Assembly (NCBI GenBank): GCA_937877685.1
Contig: CALFGU010000224.1
Span: 1-31,119, forward strand
Direction of reading: 5' to 3'
DNA from: an uncultured Prevotella sp.
GTDB taxonomy: Bacteria > Bacteroidota > Bacteroidia > Bacteroidales > Bacteroidaceae
Length of the DNA: 31,119 nucleotides
Of this stretch, positions 15,498-22,346 are shown piece by piece. Below the pieces are notes generated by a model. It was not told where the DNA came from. It worked only from the letters and a program-made list of their open reading frames with translations, and did no database searches. Each line of letters begins with the position of its first letter. Position 1 is the stretch's first letter. Both the position numbers and the translations under genes were made by a program.

Positions 15498-16559
15498 TCA
15501 AAAGACAATGCCACAGGGCGACGTGCCTACGGTGTATTGCGCCTTGAAATGTCCCTCAGCGTCGTAATGGAATAAGAGTCCGGGCGAAGTGTAATCGTAA
15601 AGCGAGAGTTGAGAAGTCACATAGATGTCGCCACCAGGGGCACACTGAATGGCAAGAGGCATTGCGGGGAGCGGATCTTTGAGAAGGTTGTCTGTAAGTA
15701 GGGCTCCCGTACGCACGTCATAAGCACTATAGGTGTTTATCGTTTCATAGGTCGTCCAATCCGTAACGGCATTAATCACCAATAACTTTTCGCCTTGAAG
15801 GGTAATGAAAGAGCCGTCACAAATATAGGTGCTCGAACCCGTTTGTGGGTCCACTTTATACACCTTTGAGACCGTTTCGGCATAATCTCCGCGACACACG
15901 AGGATGAGTGTGCCATCCGTGGCCGTAAGCAACTGTCCGGGGTTCATGCCTACCGCAATGTCATCGCCCAAAGTGAGGTCTGCGAGCGAAAGTCGCGCTA
16001 AGCGGTAGCCATTTGCGTAAGTGGGATAATTAAACCCGTCGGAGATGCTGATGAAAAGTTCTTGCCCCGAAATGGTCATGTTACTGGGATTCGGACCTAC
16101 GGCTATGTGCTTCGCCAAACTCAAGTCCTCGCGATGATACACCGAAAGATAACCGTCGTTATTCGTTACGAAGAGGTAATCAGAGGTTGCCGAAACCGCC
16201 GTAGGGACATTCGTTGTAATGGTTCCCACAACCGACAAGTCATTCGCATCTAAAGCCCACACACGATTGGATTCCTGGGCGGGAACATAAAGCATGTTGC
16301 CATAGGAAGTGCCTGCCTGAGGAGAACCTCCGAGGCTCACGCCATTCTTTGCCATAAAGGCATCGCTAACGACCTCACCCGTCTCCGCATTCACCGCACT
16401 GATGCTGCCGTCTATGCCATCGTAATAAGAACCTTGGTTAATGACGTAGAAGGAAGCGGAAGCGGGCGCAGGGGGAGGCGCTGGCGTTTCATCGGATGAA
16501 GAACAAGCTACGAAAAGTAGGCTGATAAGGGGAAGGAGGTAACGCATAAGTGTGTGCAT
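15498..16559 (-). CDS. btuG: BtuG-like surface lipoprotein, beta-propeller, vitamin B12 binding
   Basis: BtuG is the surface-exposed seven-bladed propeller lipoprotein of Bacteroidetes that captures cobalamin and hands it to BtuB. From the ATG at 16559 the product is 353 residues. A lipoprotein signal peptide ends LFVAC with the lipidated Cys19, followed by SSSDE, an acidic stretch resembling the Bacteroidetes surface-export signal. The mature chain has repeated YVxN/Vx-G-xxP-type propeller strands (FYVINQGSYYDGIDGSISAVNAETG, VWALDANDLSVVGTITT and others), typical of YncE/DUF5074-like proteins. Position directly downstream of a riboswitch-controlled btuB supports the B12 role. The frame is open 70 codons further upstream through the repeat region; the lipobox shows the true start is at 16559, or at the ATG at 16547. 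Confidence 0.8.
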   Translation of the reverse strand: MHTLMRYLLPLISLLFVACSSSDETPAPPPAPASASFYVINQGSYYDGIDGSISAVNAETGEVVSDAFMAKNGVSLGGSPQAGTSYGNMLYVPAQESNRVWALDANDLSVVGTITTNVPTAVSATSDYLFVTNNDGYLSVYHREDLSLAKHIAVGPNPSNMTISGQELFISISDGFNYPTYANGYRLARLSLADLTLGDDIAVGMNPGQLLTATDGTLILVCRGDYAETVSKVYKVDPQTGSSTYICDGSFITLQGEKLLVINAVTDWTTYETINTYSAYDVRTGALLTDNLLKDPLPAMPLAIQCAPGGDIYVTSQLSLYDYTSPGLLFHYDAEGHFKAQYTVGTSPCGIVF

Positions 16560-16895
16560 AATGTTAGTGTTTTGGATGGTTAGACATGTGTTTCTTGGTG
16601 AAAGAGGTTGTGTGTTTAACAAAAGGGGGTGTGTCTTTGATAGAAGAACTTTATCTTTTGACAGAAGAACATAAGTACATAAATTTATGTTTGTCACGTT
16701 GCCTCTTCTGTTCTTTTGTTCTTCTGTCCAAAGACAAAGTGCTTCTGCCTCGACTTGTGTTTTAGACAAAAGAACATAAGTACATAAATTTATGTTTGTC
16801 GCATTGCTTTTTCTGTTCTTTTGTTCTTCTGTCCAAAGATAAAGTAGTTCTGTCCAAAGACCTATGTTCTTTTGTCAAAATAAAGAGTCTCCATT
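16560..16895. other. btuB-btuG intergenic region occupied by repeats
   Basis: No gene. Most of the 336 bp is the 105-bp tandem repeat (16660 to about 16869) and its partial copies. A further GATAGAAGAAC at 16639-16649 and GTTCTTTTGTC at 16866-16876 flank it. The roughly 80 bp next to btuG has no visible promoter match. Confidence 0.6.
16660..16876. repeat. 105-bp tandem repeat with internal inverted repeats
   Basis: Two adjacent copies, 16660-16764 and 16765-16869. Their first 36 bp (beginning GACARAAGAACATAAGTAC) differ at one position, and most of the rest (TTCTGTTCTTTTGTTC...) matches too. Each carries the palindrome ACATAAATTTATGT. GACAGAAGAAC (16660-16670) is the exact complement of GTTCTTCTGTC (16718-16728). 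In copy B the left arm reads GACAAAAGAAC (16765-16775) and finds its exact complement GTTCTTTTGTC at 16866-16876. The same 11-mer occurs twice at the window's left edge. Confidence 0.8.
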
Positions 16896-18878
16896 TTAAA
16901 GACTATAGGCCAACGTAATGACGAAGCGGCGCGTAGGCATGGGGTAACGGCGCACAATTTCATAGTTTTTGTTGAGCAAATTATGGAGCGAAAGGCTTGT
17001 CTTCAAGACTCCCGTGGGCAGGTTAAAGTTGCGGTAACACGTAAGTCCGAGTTCGCCATAACCCGAAAGGCGAGTGCTGGGCGCATGATTGTTTGTCGCC
17101 CAACGCGATGAGGCGCCCGAGAAATTAAGTCCGCAATTGAGCCACGGATTTTCCCAAACAAGGTGTGCCGCACCACTATGTCGGGGCAGATAAGCCGATT
17201 GTTTTCCGTAAGAGTTATCGGTAGGCGACGTTCTGTCGGTAGCGTCTTGAAAGGAATAGTTTGCCGAGAGCAAGAGGGAGTGATGTGGCGCCAAGCGTTG
17301 GTTGATTTGCGCCGTAATGTCAAGACCCTTGATGATGACTTTGCCTCTGTTTTCCGTGCGCCACACAAAGAGGTTGTAGGGTACGGAAGAAATCTTGTCG
17401 GTAATGTCATTATAAAACCTGTCAATGGTGAAGCGGAGGGCGGGACCCTCTTTTCCTAATTTACCTTGCCAAGTTGTTCCGATGCCCACCTGACGTGTGC
17501 GTTCGGGTTTGAGCATGGGGGTGCCAAGGTGATAAAAATACGTTTCAGAGAAAGTTGGTTGGCGGTAATAATCCTTATAAAAGGCGCGCACCGTAAAGTG
17601 CTCATCAAAGGGATGTGCCGAAAGGGAGAGGGAGGGAGAGAATTCGCTTAAATTCCGCGGTGAATCCGCTATTTTTGGCGCCTTGTTCCACGCATGATGC
17701 GCCGTGAGGCGGGCGGTAATTGTGAGTTTGGGGTGCTGAAGACGCAAGGAGGCGGCCTGAAGCAAGGTGTGGCGCGCAGCGTTGTCGGCAGACGTGAGAT
17801 TCGTTGCGAGATGGTTGTAGAAATAATCCATGGCGTAAGCCACCGACAACGAAGGAAGCATTTTGTAACTTACTCCCCCCGTAGCATACGCCTCGGATTG
17901 GCGATACTTGCGCGTTAAGGCGCCCTCAGGATACTGCGGGTCGGGATTTGTATAGCGATGCTCCTGGCGCTGTCCCTTAAGGGCGGCAAAGGCATGCACC
18001 GTCTTGCCCGTATAATCAAAACGCGATTGCGCAAATAGGAGTGTTTCGCCCAACTGTTCCTTGTTCTCGCTATTGTAAAGCACTACGGGACCGGGGAGTC
18101 GGCTGTGGGTGTCGGAGAAATAGACCTTCGTGCGCACCCCTCGGAGTGAGTCGGGGCGGAATGCCCAATTCAGTTCGCCCACTGCGCTTTGGTGGCGCGA
18201 GTTATGGCGGCGCTCGGTGGAAGAAGTATTCCCGTTGCGCAGGCGAAAGGAATAGTTGTTGTTGCTCAACGAATACGACGCCGCGCCTCCCACGGCATGC
18301 TTCTCATTCACCTTTCGGCGAACCGTAATGGAGGGATTTAGCAATTCCCAAGAACCTGTGCGAAGTTGGAAAGAAGACACGTTGTTATGGGTACCTTCGG
18401 CAGTACTGCCAATGTCTAACGTTGCCGCCGCCATGCTTCTGACGGGGGTGAGCAAGGGACTTGCGTCGGCAATGTCAAGGCGGAGGGTGTGCACGAGGTC
18501 AAAGGCAAAGCGCGACACGTCTATTGTTCCTCCTTGCGTGTCGGCCATAGGCATGCCGTCGTAAGTAACGGCGGTGTGAGTAGCACCAATGCCGCGCACA
18601 CTTACTGTCTTCAGTCCGCCTGCACCTCCATAATCGCGCAGGTTGACTCCAGCAAGGTGGCGCAAGGCTGTAGTAATGTCCGTGGCGCCAGACCTGCGCA
18701 AGGCTGTTGAGTCAAGACGGAACACGGGGACAGACGTGCGCAGGGTGGCATCTCTTTTAATGCCAATGGTTACGGCCTCTTGGAGCAACGTGTCAGACAA
18801 TGCCTGTCCTGTTACCGTTATAAATGGATATAACAGTAACGACAAGGCAACCAGGAGTGTTACGACATGGCGACGCAT
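16896..18878 (-). CDS. btuB: TonB-dependent outer-membrane receptor, BtuB-like (cobalamin)
   Basis: Outer-membrane barrel that imports vitamin B12 using TonB energy. From the ATG at 18878 it is 660 residues: a signal peptide (MRRHVVTLLVALSLLLYPF..., cut near GQA), a TonB-box-like DTLLQEAVTI, a plug domain (about 40-150) with GVNLRDYGGAGGLKTVSVRG and TAVTYDGMPMADTQGG, then a beta-barrel ending RRFVITLAYSL. The final residue is Leu instead of the usual aromatic. Substrate is assigned from the cobalamin riboswitch in its leader and the adjacent btuG, not from sequence alone. In-frame ATGs at 18893 and 18914 are alternatives; 18878 is chosen because the signal peptide starts there. Probably co-transcribed with btuG across a 336-bp repeat-filled gap. 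Confidence 0.88.
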   Translation of the reverse strand: MRRHVVTLLVALSLLLYPFITVTGQALSDTLLQEAVTIGIKRDATLRTSVPVFRLDSTALRRSGATDITTALRHLAGVNLRDYGGAGGLKTVSVRGIGATHTAVTYDGMPMADTQGGTIDVSRFAFDLVHTLRLDIADASPLLTPVRSMAAATLDIGSTAEGTHNNVSSFQLRTGSWELLNPSITVRRKVNEKHAVGGAASYSLSNNNYSFRLRNGNTSSTERRHNSRHQSAVGELNWAFRPDSLRGVRTKVYFSDTHSRLPGPVVLYNSENKEQLGETLLFAQSRFDYTGKTVHAFAALKGQRQEHRYTNPDPQYPEGALTRKYRQSEAYATGGVSYKMLPSLSVAYAMDYFYNHLATNLTSADNAARHTLLQAASLRLQHPKLTITARLTAHHAWNKAPKIADSPRNLSEFSPSLSLSAHPFDEHFTVRAFYKDYYRQPTFSETYFYHLGTPMLKPERTRQVGIGTTWQGKLGKEGPALRFTIDRFYNDITDKISSVPYNLFVWRTENRGKVIIKGLDITAQINQRLAPHHSLLLSANYSFQDATDRTSPTDNSYGKQSAYLPRHSGAAHLVWENPWLNCGLNFSGASSRWATNNHAPSTRLSGYGELGLTCYRNFNLPTGVLKTSLSLHNLLNKNYEIVRRYPMPTRRFVITLAYSL

Positions 18879-18931
18879 AATAAAAAGGTGCATGCGAACC
18901 CCTTCAATTTTCACAAGAAAGGGTCATCCTC

Positions 18932-19070
18932 GAATGCAGTGCGGAGGCTGCATTCCTTGTATGTATTATAGGAATTACGGTAATACTTTTAAGGCGCACA
19001 AATCCTCTTATAGGAGCGCGTAACTTACTAATTGTATTACCCCCAGTCGAAACCCTTCCGCGAGAGTGCG
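18932..19070 (-). promoter_or_regulatory. structured leader between riboswitch and btuB (possible expression platform)
   Basis: On the minus strand, GGTAATAC and GTATTACC flank a segment with complementary GC-rich blocks (GCGCTCC and GTGCGCC). Nearer the gene, the perfect 8-bp hairpin GAATGCAG/CTGCATTC spans 18932-18955. No hairpin plus U-tract terminator is evident, so control may act on translation. The structure assignment is by eye only. Confidence 0.35.
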
Positions 19071-19084
19071 ACTGTATGACACCG

Positions 19085-19246
19085 AAGTGGCAGGTCTTCT
19101 GACTTGTTCCTGCAAGCACGCCTTCTCGATTCTCTGCGAATCAATGGCATCTTGTGCTTACGACGATGGAACTCACAGCAGCGGGACTGTACAGGACTTT
19201 CACCTGTTTCCCTTTTCATTGCAGCAATGTGCAAACCACTTCTACA
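19085..19246 (-). ncRNA. cobalamin riboswitch
   Basis: Read on the minus strand, the leader contains AGTCAGAAGACCTGCC (19104-19089), a close match to the conserved B12 box, with its upstream partner elements AGGGAAACAGGTGAAAGTCC, then CTGTACAGTCCCGC and GCTGTGA in the right order and spacing. This is the core of the cobalamin aptamer, which represses the downstream gene when B12 is bound. The gene downstream is a TonB receptor. A -7 promoter element at 19258-19251 would start the transcript just before the aptamer. Boundaries are approximate. Confidence 0.93.
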
Positions 19247-19250
19247 AGCG

Positions 19251-19258
19251 CAAAGGTA
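19251..19258 (-). promoter_or_regulatory. putative promoter (-7 element) of the riboswitch-btuB-btuG transcript
   Basis: Minus strand TACCTTTG, matching TAnnTTTG, positioned immediately upstream of the cobalamin aptamer. No TTTG at the expected -33 spacing was seen. Confidence 0.5.
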
Positions 19259-19291
19259 AGAATATTCTCGGATTTAGCGTAATTTACCCAC

Positions 19292-19341
19292 AAAAAAATG
19301 GGGTGTACCCAATGCCACAAGCATTACGGTACACCCCATTT
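19292..19341 (-). terminator. intrinsic terminator of the POT transporter gene
   Basis: Perfect 14-bp arms AAATGGGGTGTACC and GGTACACCCCATTT (19296-19309 and 19328-19341) enclose an 18-nt loop. On the minus strand the right arm runs into a TTTTTTT tract ending at 19292. It lies 25 bp beyond the transporter stop codon and just upstream of the btuB promoter. Confidence 0.85.
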
Positions 19342-19365
19342 GGGTCTTTATAAAGAGCAAATTCC

Positions 19366-20892
19366 TTATGCCACCTTTTCCAAGCGCTTCATCATGACGA
19401 ACATGAAGAGTGCAGAGATGAGGCAGAGAACTACGAAGATGCCCCATACATAAATCAAGGGAAGATCGCCCCAGAATGCAGAACCTACTTCAGTGAGTTT
19501 GTTACCCAAAGCAGTTGCTACGAACCAACCGCCCATCATCAAACCCTTGAGTTTGGGAGGAGCCACCTTAGATACGAATGAAATACCCATGGGTGAAAGG
19601 AAGAGTTCTGCAAATGTGAGCACGAGGTACGTGTTAATCAAAAGACTGGGAGAAACAAACGTTCCATTTGCACCCGCTACCTTCTGTGCAGCAGGAGAAA
19701 GGAGTTCCATAGAACCATAAGCCATTACAATGAAACCAATAGCAGCAATGAGCATACCATAAGCAATCTTACGGGGAGCAGAAGGTTCCTTGCCCTTAGA
19801 AGCCAAGTAAGAGAACACGGCCATACTAACAGGAGTAAGCGCTACTACATAGAAAGGATTGAACGTTTGGAAGTACTTAGCGTCAACAGCTACTACGTCT
19901 GATGCCGTTGTGTAATACTGATAACCGAAGAACGCCAAAGCAGCAACAGCAACTACCGCAGAAATGGCCTTAGCCTTTGAAGTCTTGCTCTGGAAAATAG
20001 AGAAACCTGCATATACAGCAATGATAACAGCAATAAGGTTCCATACGTTAAAGAGTGAACCCAAGAAACCTGTAGCTGTCTTCTCTGTAAATTCGTTGGC
20101 AAAGTAAGTAAGCGTCAAACCATTCTGGTGGAAGGCCATCCAGAAGAAGATTACTACTGCGAATACGAGGCAAAGTGCAACGACGCGTGCTTTTGTTTCT
20201 GAAGGAGTGAGTTCTTCAACGGGTGCTGCCTCAACCTTCTTGTCGTCCTTCTTAGCTGTTTTACCTTCAACGTGCTTAAACATGGGGCGACACGCGAAAT
20301 AGATAATCATAGAAATGATAAGCGAAACACAAGCTACACCAAAAGCAAGGTGATAAGACTCTGCAGGATCCATCTTAAGCGTTTGCTGACCATATTCCAT
20401 AATCTTGATGGCTGCAGTAGGCGCAAAGAGTGCACCAATATTGATGGCCATGTAGAAAAGTGAGAATGCAGCGTCACGCTTGTTGGCATACTTAGGATCG
20501 TCATAAAGATTACCTACCATAACTTGGAGGTTACCCTTAAAGAGTCCTGTACCCAAAGAAATGAGTCCGAGCGCACCAACTACAGCCCAAAGAGCGGTGT
20601 CGCCATTTCCCAAAGGAACTGAAAGGAGCAAGTAACCGAGGAACATGACAGTGATACCAATCGTCACCATTTTGCCATAACCCAACTTGTCAGCAAGAAT
20701 ACCACCAACAAGAGGCAAGAAATAAACGAACATCAAGAAGTTAGAATAATAACTTCCCGCTTCTGCACCATCCATAAGGAAATTGTCCTGCATGAAAAGC
20801 ACAAATGCTGCCAACATCGTGTAGTAACCGAAACGCTCTCCGGTATTGGCAAGGGCAAGGGCGAATAAGCCCTTAGGTTGTCCTTCAAACAT
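19366..20892 (-). CDS. POT/PTR2 family proton-dependent peptide transporter
   Basis: Inner-membrane major-facilitator protein importing di- and tripeptides with protons. The 508-residue protein has about 12-14 hydrophobic helices. The first helix carries the POT signature region, here NTGERFGYYTML (residues 16-27). The second glutamate and arginine of the ExxER motif (Glu19, Arg20) are present, but the first acidic position is Asn16. GTGLFKGNLQVMVGNLY and the RDAAFSLFYMAINIGALFAP block (PTR2 signature) are clear. A Lys-rich cytoplasmic loop (KTAKKDDKKVE) separates the two halves. Start chosen at MFEGQPKGL, directly before helix 1. It is monocistronic, with its own terminator. Confidence 0.93.
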   Translation of the reverse strand: MFEGQPKGLFALALANTGERFGYYTMLAAFVLFMQDNFLMDGAEAGSYYSNFLMFVYFLPLVGGILADKLGYGKMVTIGITVMFLGYLLLSVPLGNGDTALWAVVGALGLISLGTGLFKGNLQVMVGNLYDDPKYANKRDAAFSLFYMAINIGALFAPTAAIKIMEYGQQTLKMDPAESYHLAFGVACVSLIISMIIYFACRPMFKHVEGKTAKKDDKKVEAAPVEELTPSETKARVVALCLVFAVVIFFWMAFHQNGLTLTYFANEFTEKTATGFLGSLFNVWNLIAVIIAVYAGFSIFQSKTSKAKAISAVVAVAALAFFGYQYYTTASDVVAVDAKYFQTFNPFYVVALTPVSMAVFSYLASKGKEPSAPRKIAYGMLIAAIGFIVMAYGSMELLSPAAQKVAGANGTFVSPSLLINTYLVLTFAELFLSPMGISFVSKVAPPKLKGLMMGGWFVATALGNKLTEVGSAFWGDLPLIYVWGIFVVLCLISALFMFVMMKRLEKVA

Positions 20893-20999
20893 AAATTTTT
20901 AAGAGTTAAAGTGTTATTAAATTAAAAGATTATTAATTCATAATGAGATGGGGTATATCCCTCCTATTCTTCAAAGGGAATTCCCTCTATAATGCAACG

Positions 21000-22211
21000 C
21001 TATTCTTGAAAACCTTTGCAGAAAAACTCCCTTAATGAAATATGCTTAATTCCATCCTCATCTCTTGACGTTAAGAGGGGAGTTGCACTTATCACATATT
21101 TGGGATAATTATCATGAATCTTTTTCAAGGGACCAAATTCTCTGTCTCGAGTCGTCTGCTCTCCCATCAAATAGGTAACTTGTACATACACCGTTTCGTT
21201 CTTTCTTGTGCAAACAAAATCAACTTCGCCAGCACCAAGTATACCCACCTGCACCTTATAACCTAAAAAGCACAAATGTTTGTACACAGCATTCTCAATA
21301 ACCTTTTCAATGTATGAATCCATACTGCCTTCGGCTTTATGATTGCGAAGCCCTAAATCATCCCAGTATACTTTTTCATTAGATTCTAATAGTCTCTTAC
21401 CATGAATATCATACCGCGAAACGGAATTCAGTAAACAAGCCTCTTCATAGAAACTTCTGTAGAGCAGAATAAGATTGCTAGAAATATTCTCTCCCTGCGA
21501 TTTCATGTACTTGGAAATACTATTTGCCGAAGTCAACTTACCCGTTGTGTCTGAATAGAAAGAAATTAGATTGTTCAAGAATGCAACATTGCGAATGTCA
21601 TGACGTTCAATGATGTCCTTAAGTACTATGGTGTTGAATACACTAGACAAATATGTCCAAACATGTTCATCATTATCAACCCCGATACTCCGAAGACCTG
21701 GCAAACCGCCATAGTTCAAATACTTCATCAAAGCGTCATCGCTTTCCTGAAGATTATGGAATTCCAAGAACTCAGTATAGGTTAATGGATGAACACGGAT
21801 TTCTATATATCTACCTGCTAATAGGGTAGAAAGGTCACCAGATAACATTTTTGAGTTACTTCCAGTAATGATAACGTCAGTATTTTCTTCCGTGTACCAA
21901 CTACATATACATTCCTCAAAGTTCTCAATCTGTTGAACCTCATCCACAAGAATATAGTTATGCATCTGCGGTTGGAAATAACGTTCAATGTAGTTATCAA
22001 GATCATCCTTAGTCTTAATGTTCTTGAAAACTTTTTTTTCTTTGTCTACATAGATGACGTTAATATCCTTTTCTTGTGAATGTCTTTGAATGAAGTCTTT
22101 AAGAATGTAACTCTTACCTACACGACGAGGTCCGACAAGGACGATAATGTTACCTTTGCCAATCCATGAATCTACCTTATCTGCATAGTATTTTCTTGTC
22201 AAAATTTCCAT
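21000..22211 (-). CDS. AAA ATPase with DUF4143-type C-terminal domain
   Basis: From the ATG at 22211 this is a 403-residue protein of the common AAA_14/DUF4143 ATPase family. The P-loop is GPRRVGKS (27-34), Walker B is YILVDEVQQ (Asp90-Glu91), and a sensor-like VIITGSNSKML follows. The C-terminal part contains GEVDFVCTRKNETVYVQVTYL, a pattern of the PD-(D/E)xK-like fold seen in this family. Such genes are multi-copy and often exchanged horizontally in Bacteroidetes; their role is unclear, with defence or toxin-like functions suggested but not shown here. The region is AT-rich compared with its neighbours, consistent with acquisition. The frame extends to 22235, but a promoter element at 22240-22233 overlaps that extension, supporting the ATG at 22211. 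Confidence 0.85.
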   Translation of the reverse strand: MEILTRKYYADKVDSWIGKGNIIVLVGPRRVGKSYILKDFIQRHSQEKDINVIYVDKEKKVFKNIKTKDDLDNYIERYFQPQMHNYILVDEVQQIENFEECICSWYTEENTDVIITGSNSKMLSGDLSTLLAGRYIEIRVHPLTYTEFLEFHNLQESDDALMKYLNYGGLPGLRSIGVDNDEHVWTYLSSVFNTIVLKDIIERHDIRNVAFLNNLISFYSDTTGKLTSANSISKYMKSQGENISSNLILLYRSFYEEACLLNSVSRYDIHGKRLLESNEKVYWDDLGLRNHKAEGSMDSYIEKVIENAVYKHLCFLGYKVQVGILGAGEVDFVCTRKNETVYVQVTYLMGEQTTRDREFGPLKKIHDNYPKYVISATPLLTSRDEDGIKHISLREFFCKGFQE

Positions 22212-22232
22212 TGTACTTCGTTTTATGCGTAG

Positions 22233-22264
22233 CAAAATTAAAATTTATAGACAATAAAAACAAG
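22233..22264 (-). promoter_or_regulatory. putative promoter of the AAA ATPase gene
   Basis: Minus strand TAATTTTG (22240-22233) with CTTG (22264-22261) 20 bp upstream. Predicted transcript start is about 17 nt before the ATG at 22211. Confidence 0.45.
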
Positions 22265-22332
22265 AAGCTTGGCGATTTTGTTGTTTTAAGACAATGAAAT
22301 TAGTCTAACAACCTTAAAACTGCTTGTTTTGG
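22252..22332 (-). terminator. nested inverted repeat after uvrA
   Basis: On the minus strand, AAAACAAG is followed by TTTTAAG, GTTGTTAGAC, a short loop, GTCT, AACAAC and finally CTTGTTTTTATT. The outer arms (AAAACAAG/CTTGTTTT) and inner arms (GTTGTT..AGAC/GTCT..AACAAC) are complementary, with a small bulge, and a T-run follows. It lies just past the uvrA stop codon and overlaps the ATPase promoter. Plausible uvrA terminator, less canonical than the others. Confidence 0.4.
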
Positions 22333-22346
22333 CAAAATACAAGGTC

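Noticed and set aside
16560..16769. 70-codon in-frame N-terminal extension of the BtuG-like protein
   Set aside because: The extension translates the repeat region, and a lipoprotein signal peptide with lipobox begins at the ATG at 16559. An extended start would bury the signal peptide.
16660..16876. Tandem repeat as a CRISPR array
   Set aside because: Only two units of 105 bp, with similar rather than unique sequence between the conserved parts, and no cas genes.
19037..19234. Minus-strand open frame through the btuB leader
   Set aside because: It coincides with the cobalamin aptamer, whose conserved bases explain the sequence.
21000..22211. AAA ATPase as part of a defence island
   Set aside because: It stands alone between housekeeping genes, with no restriction, toxin or phage genes nearby. 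The family is common as single genes.
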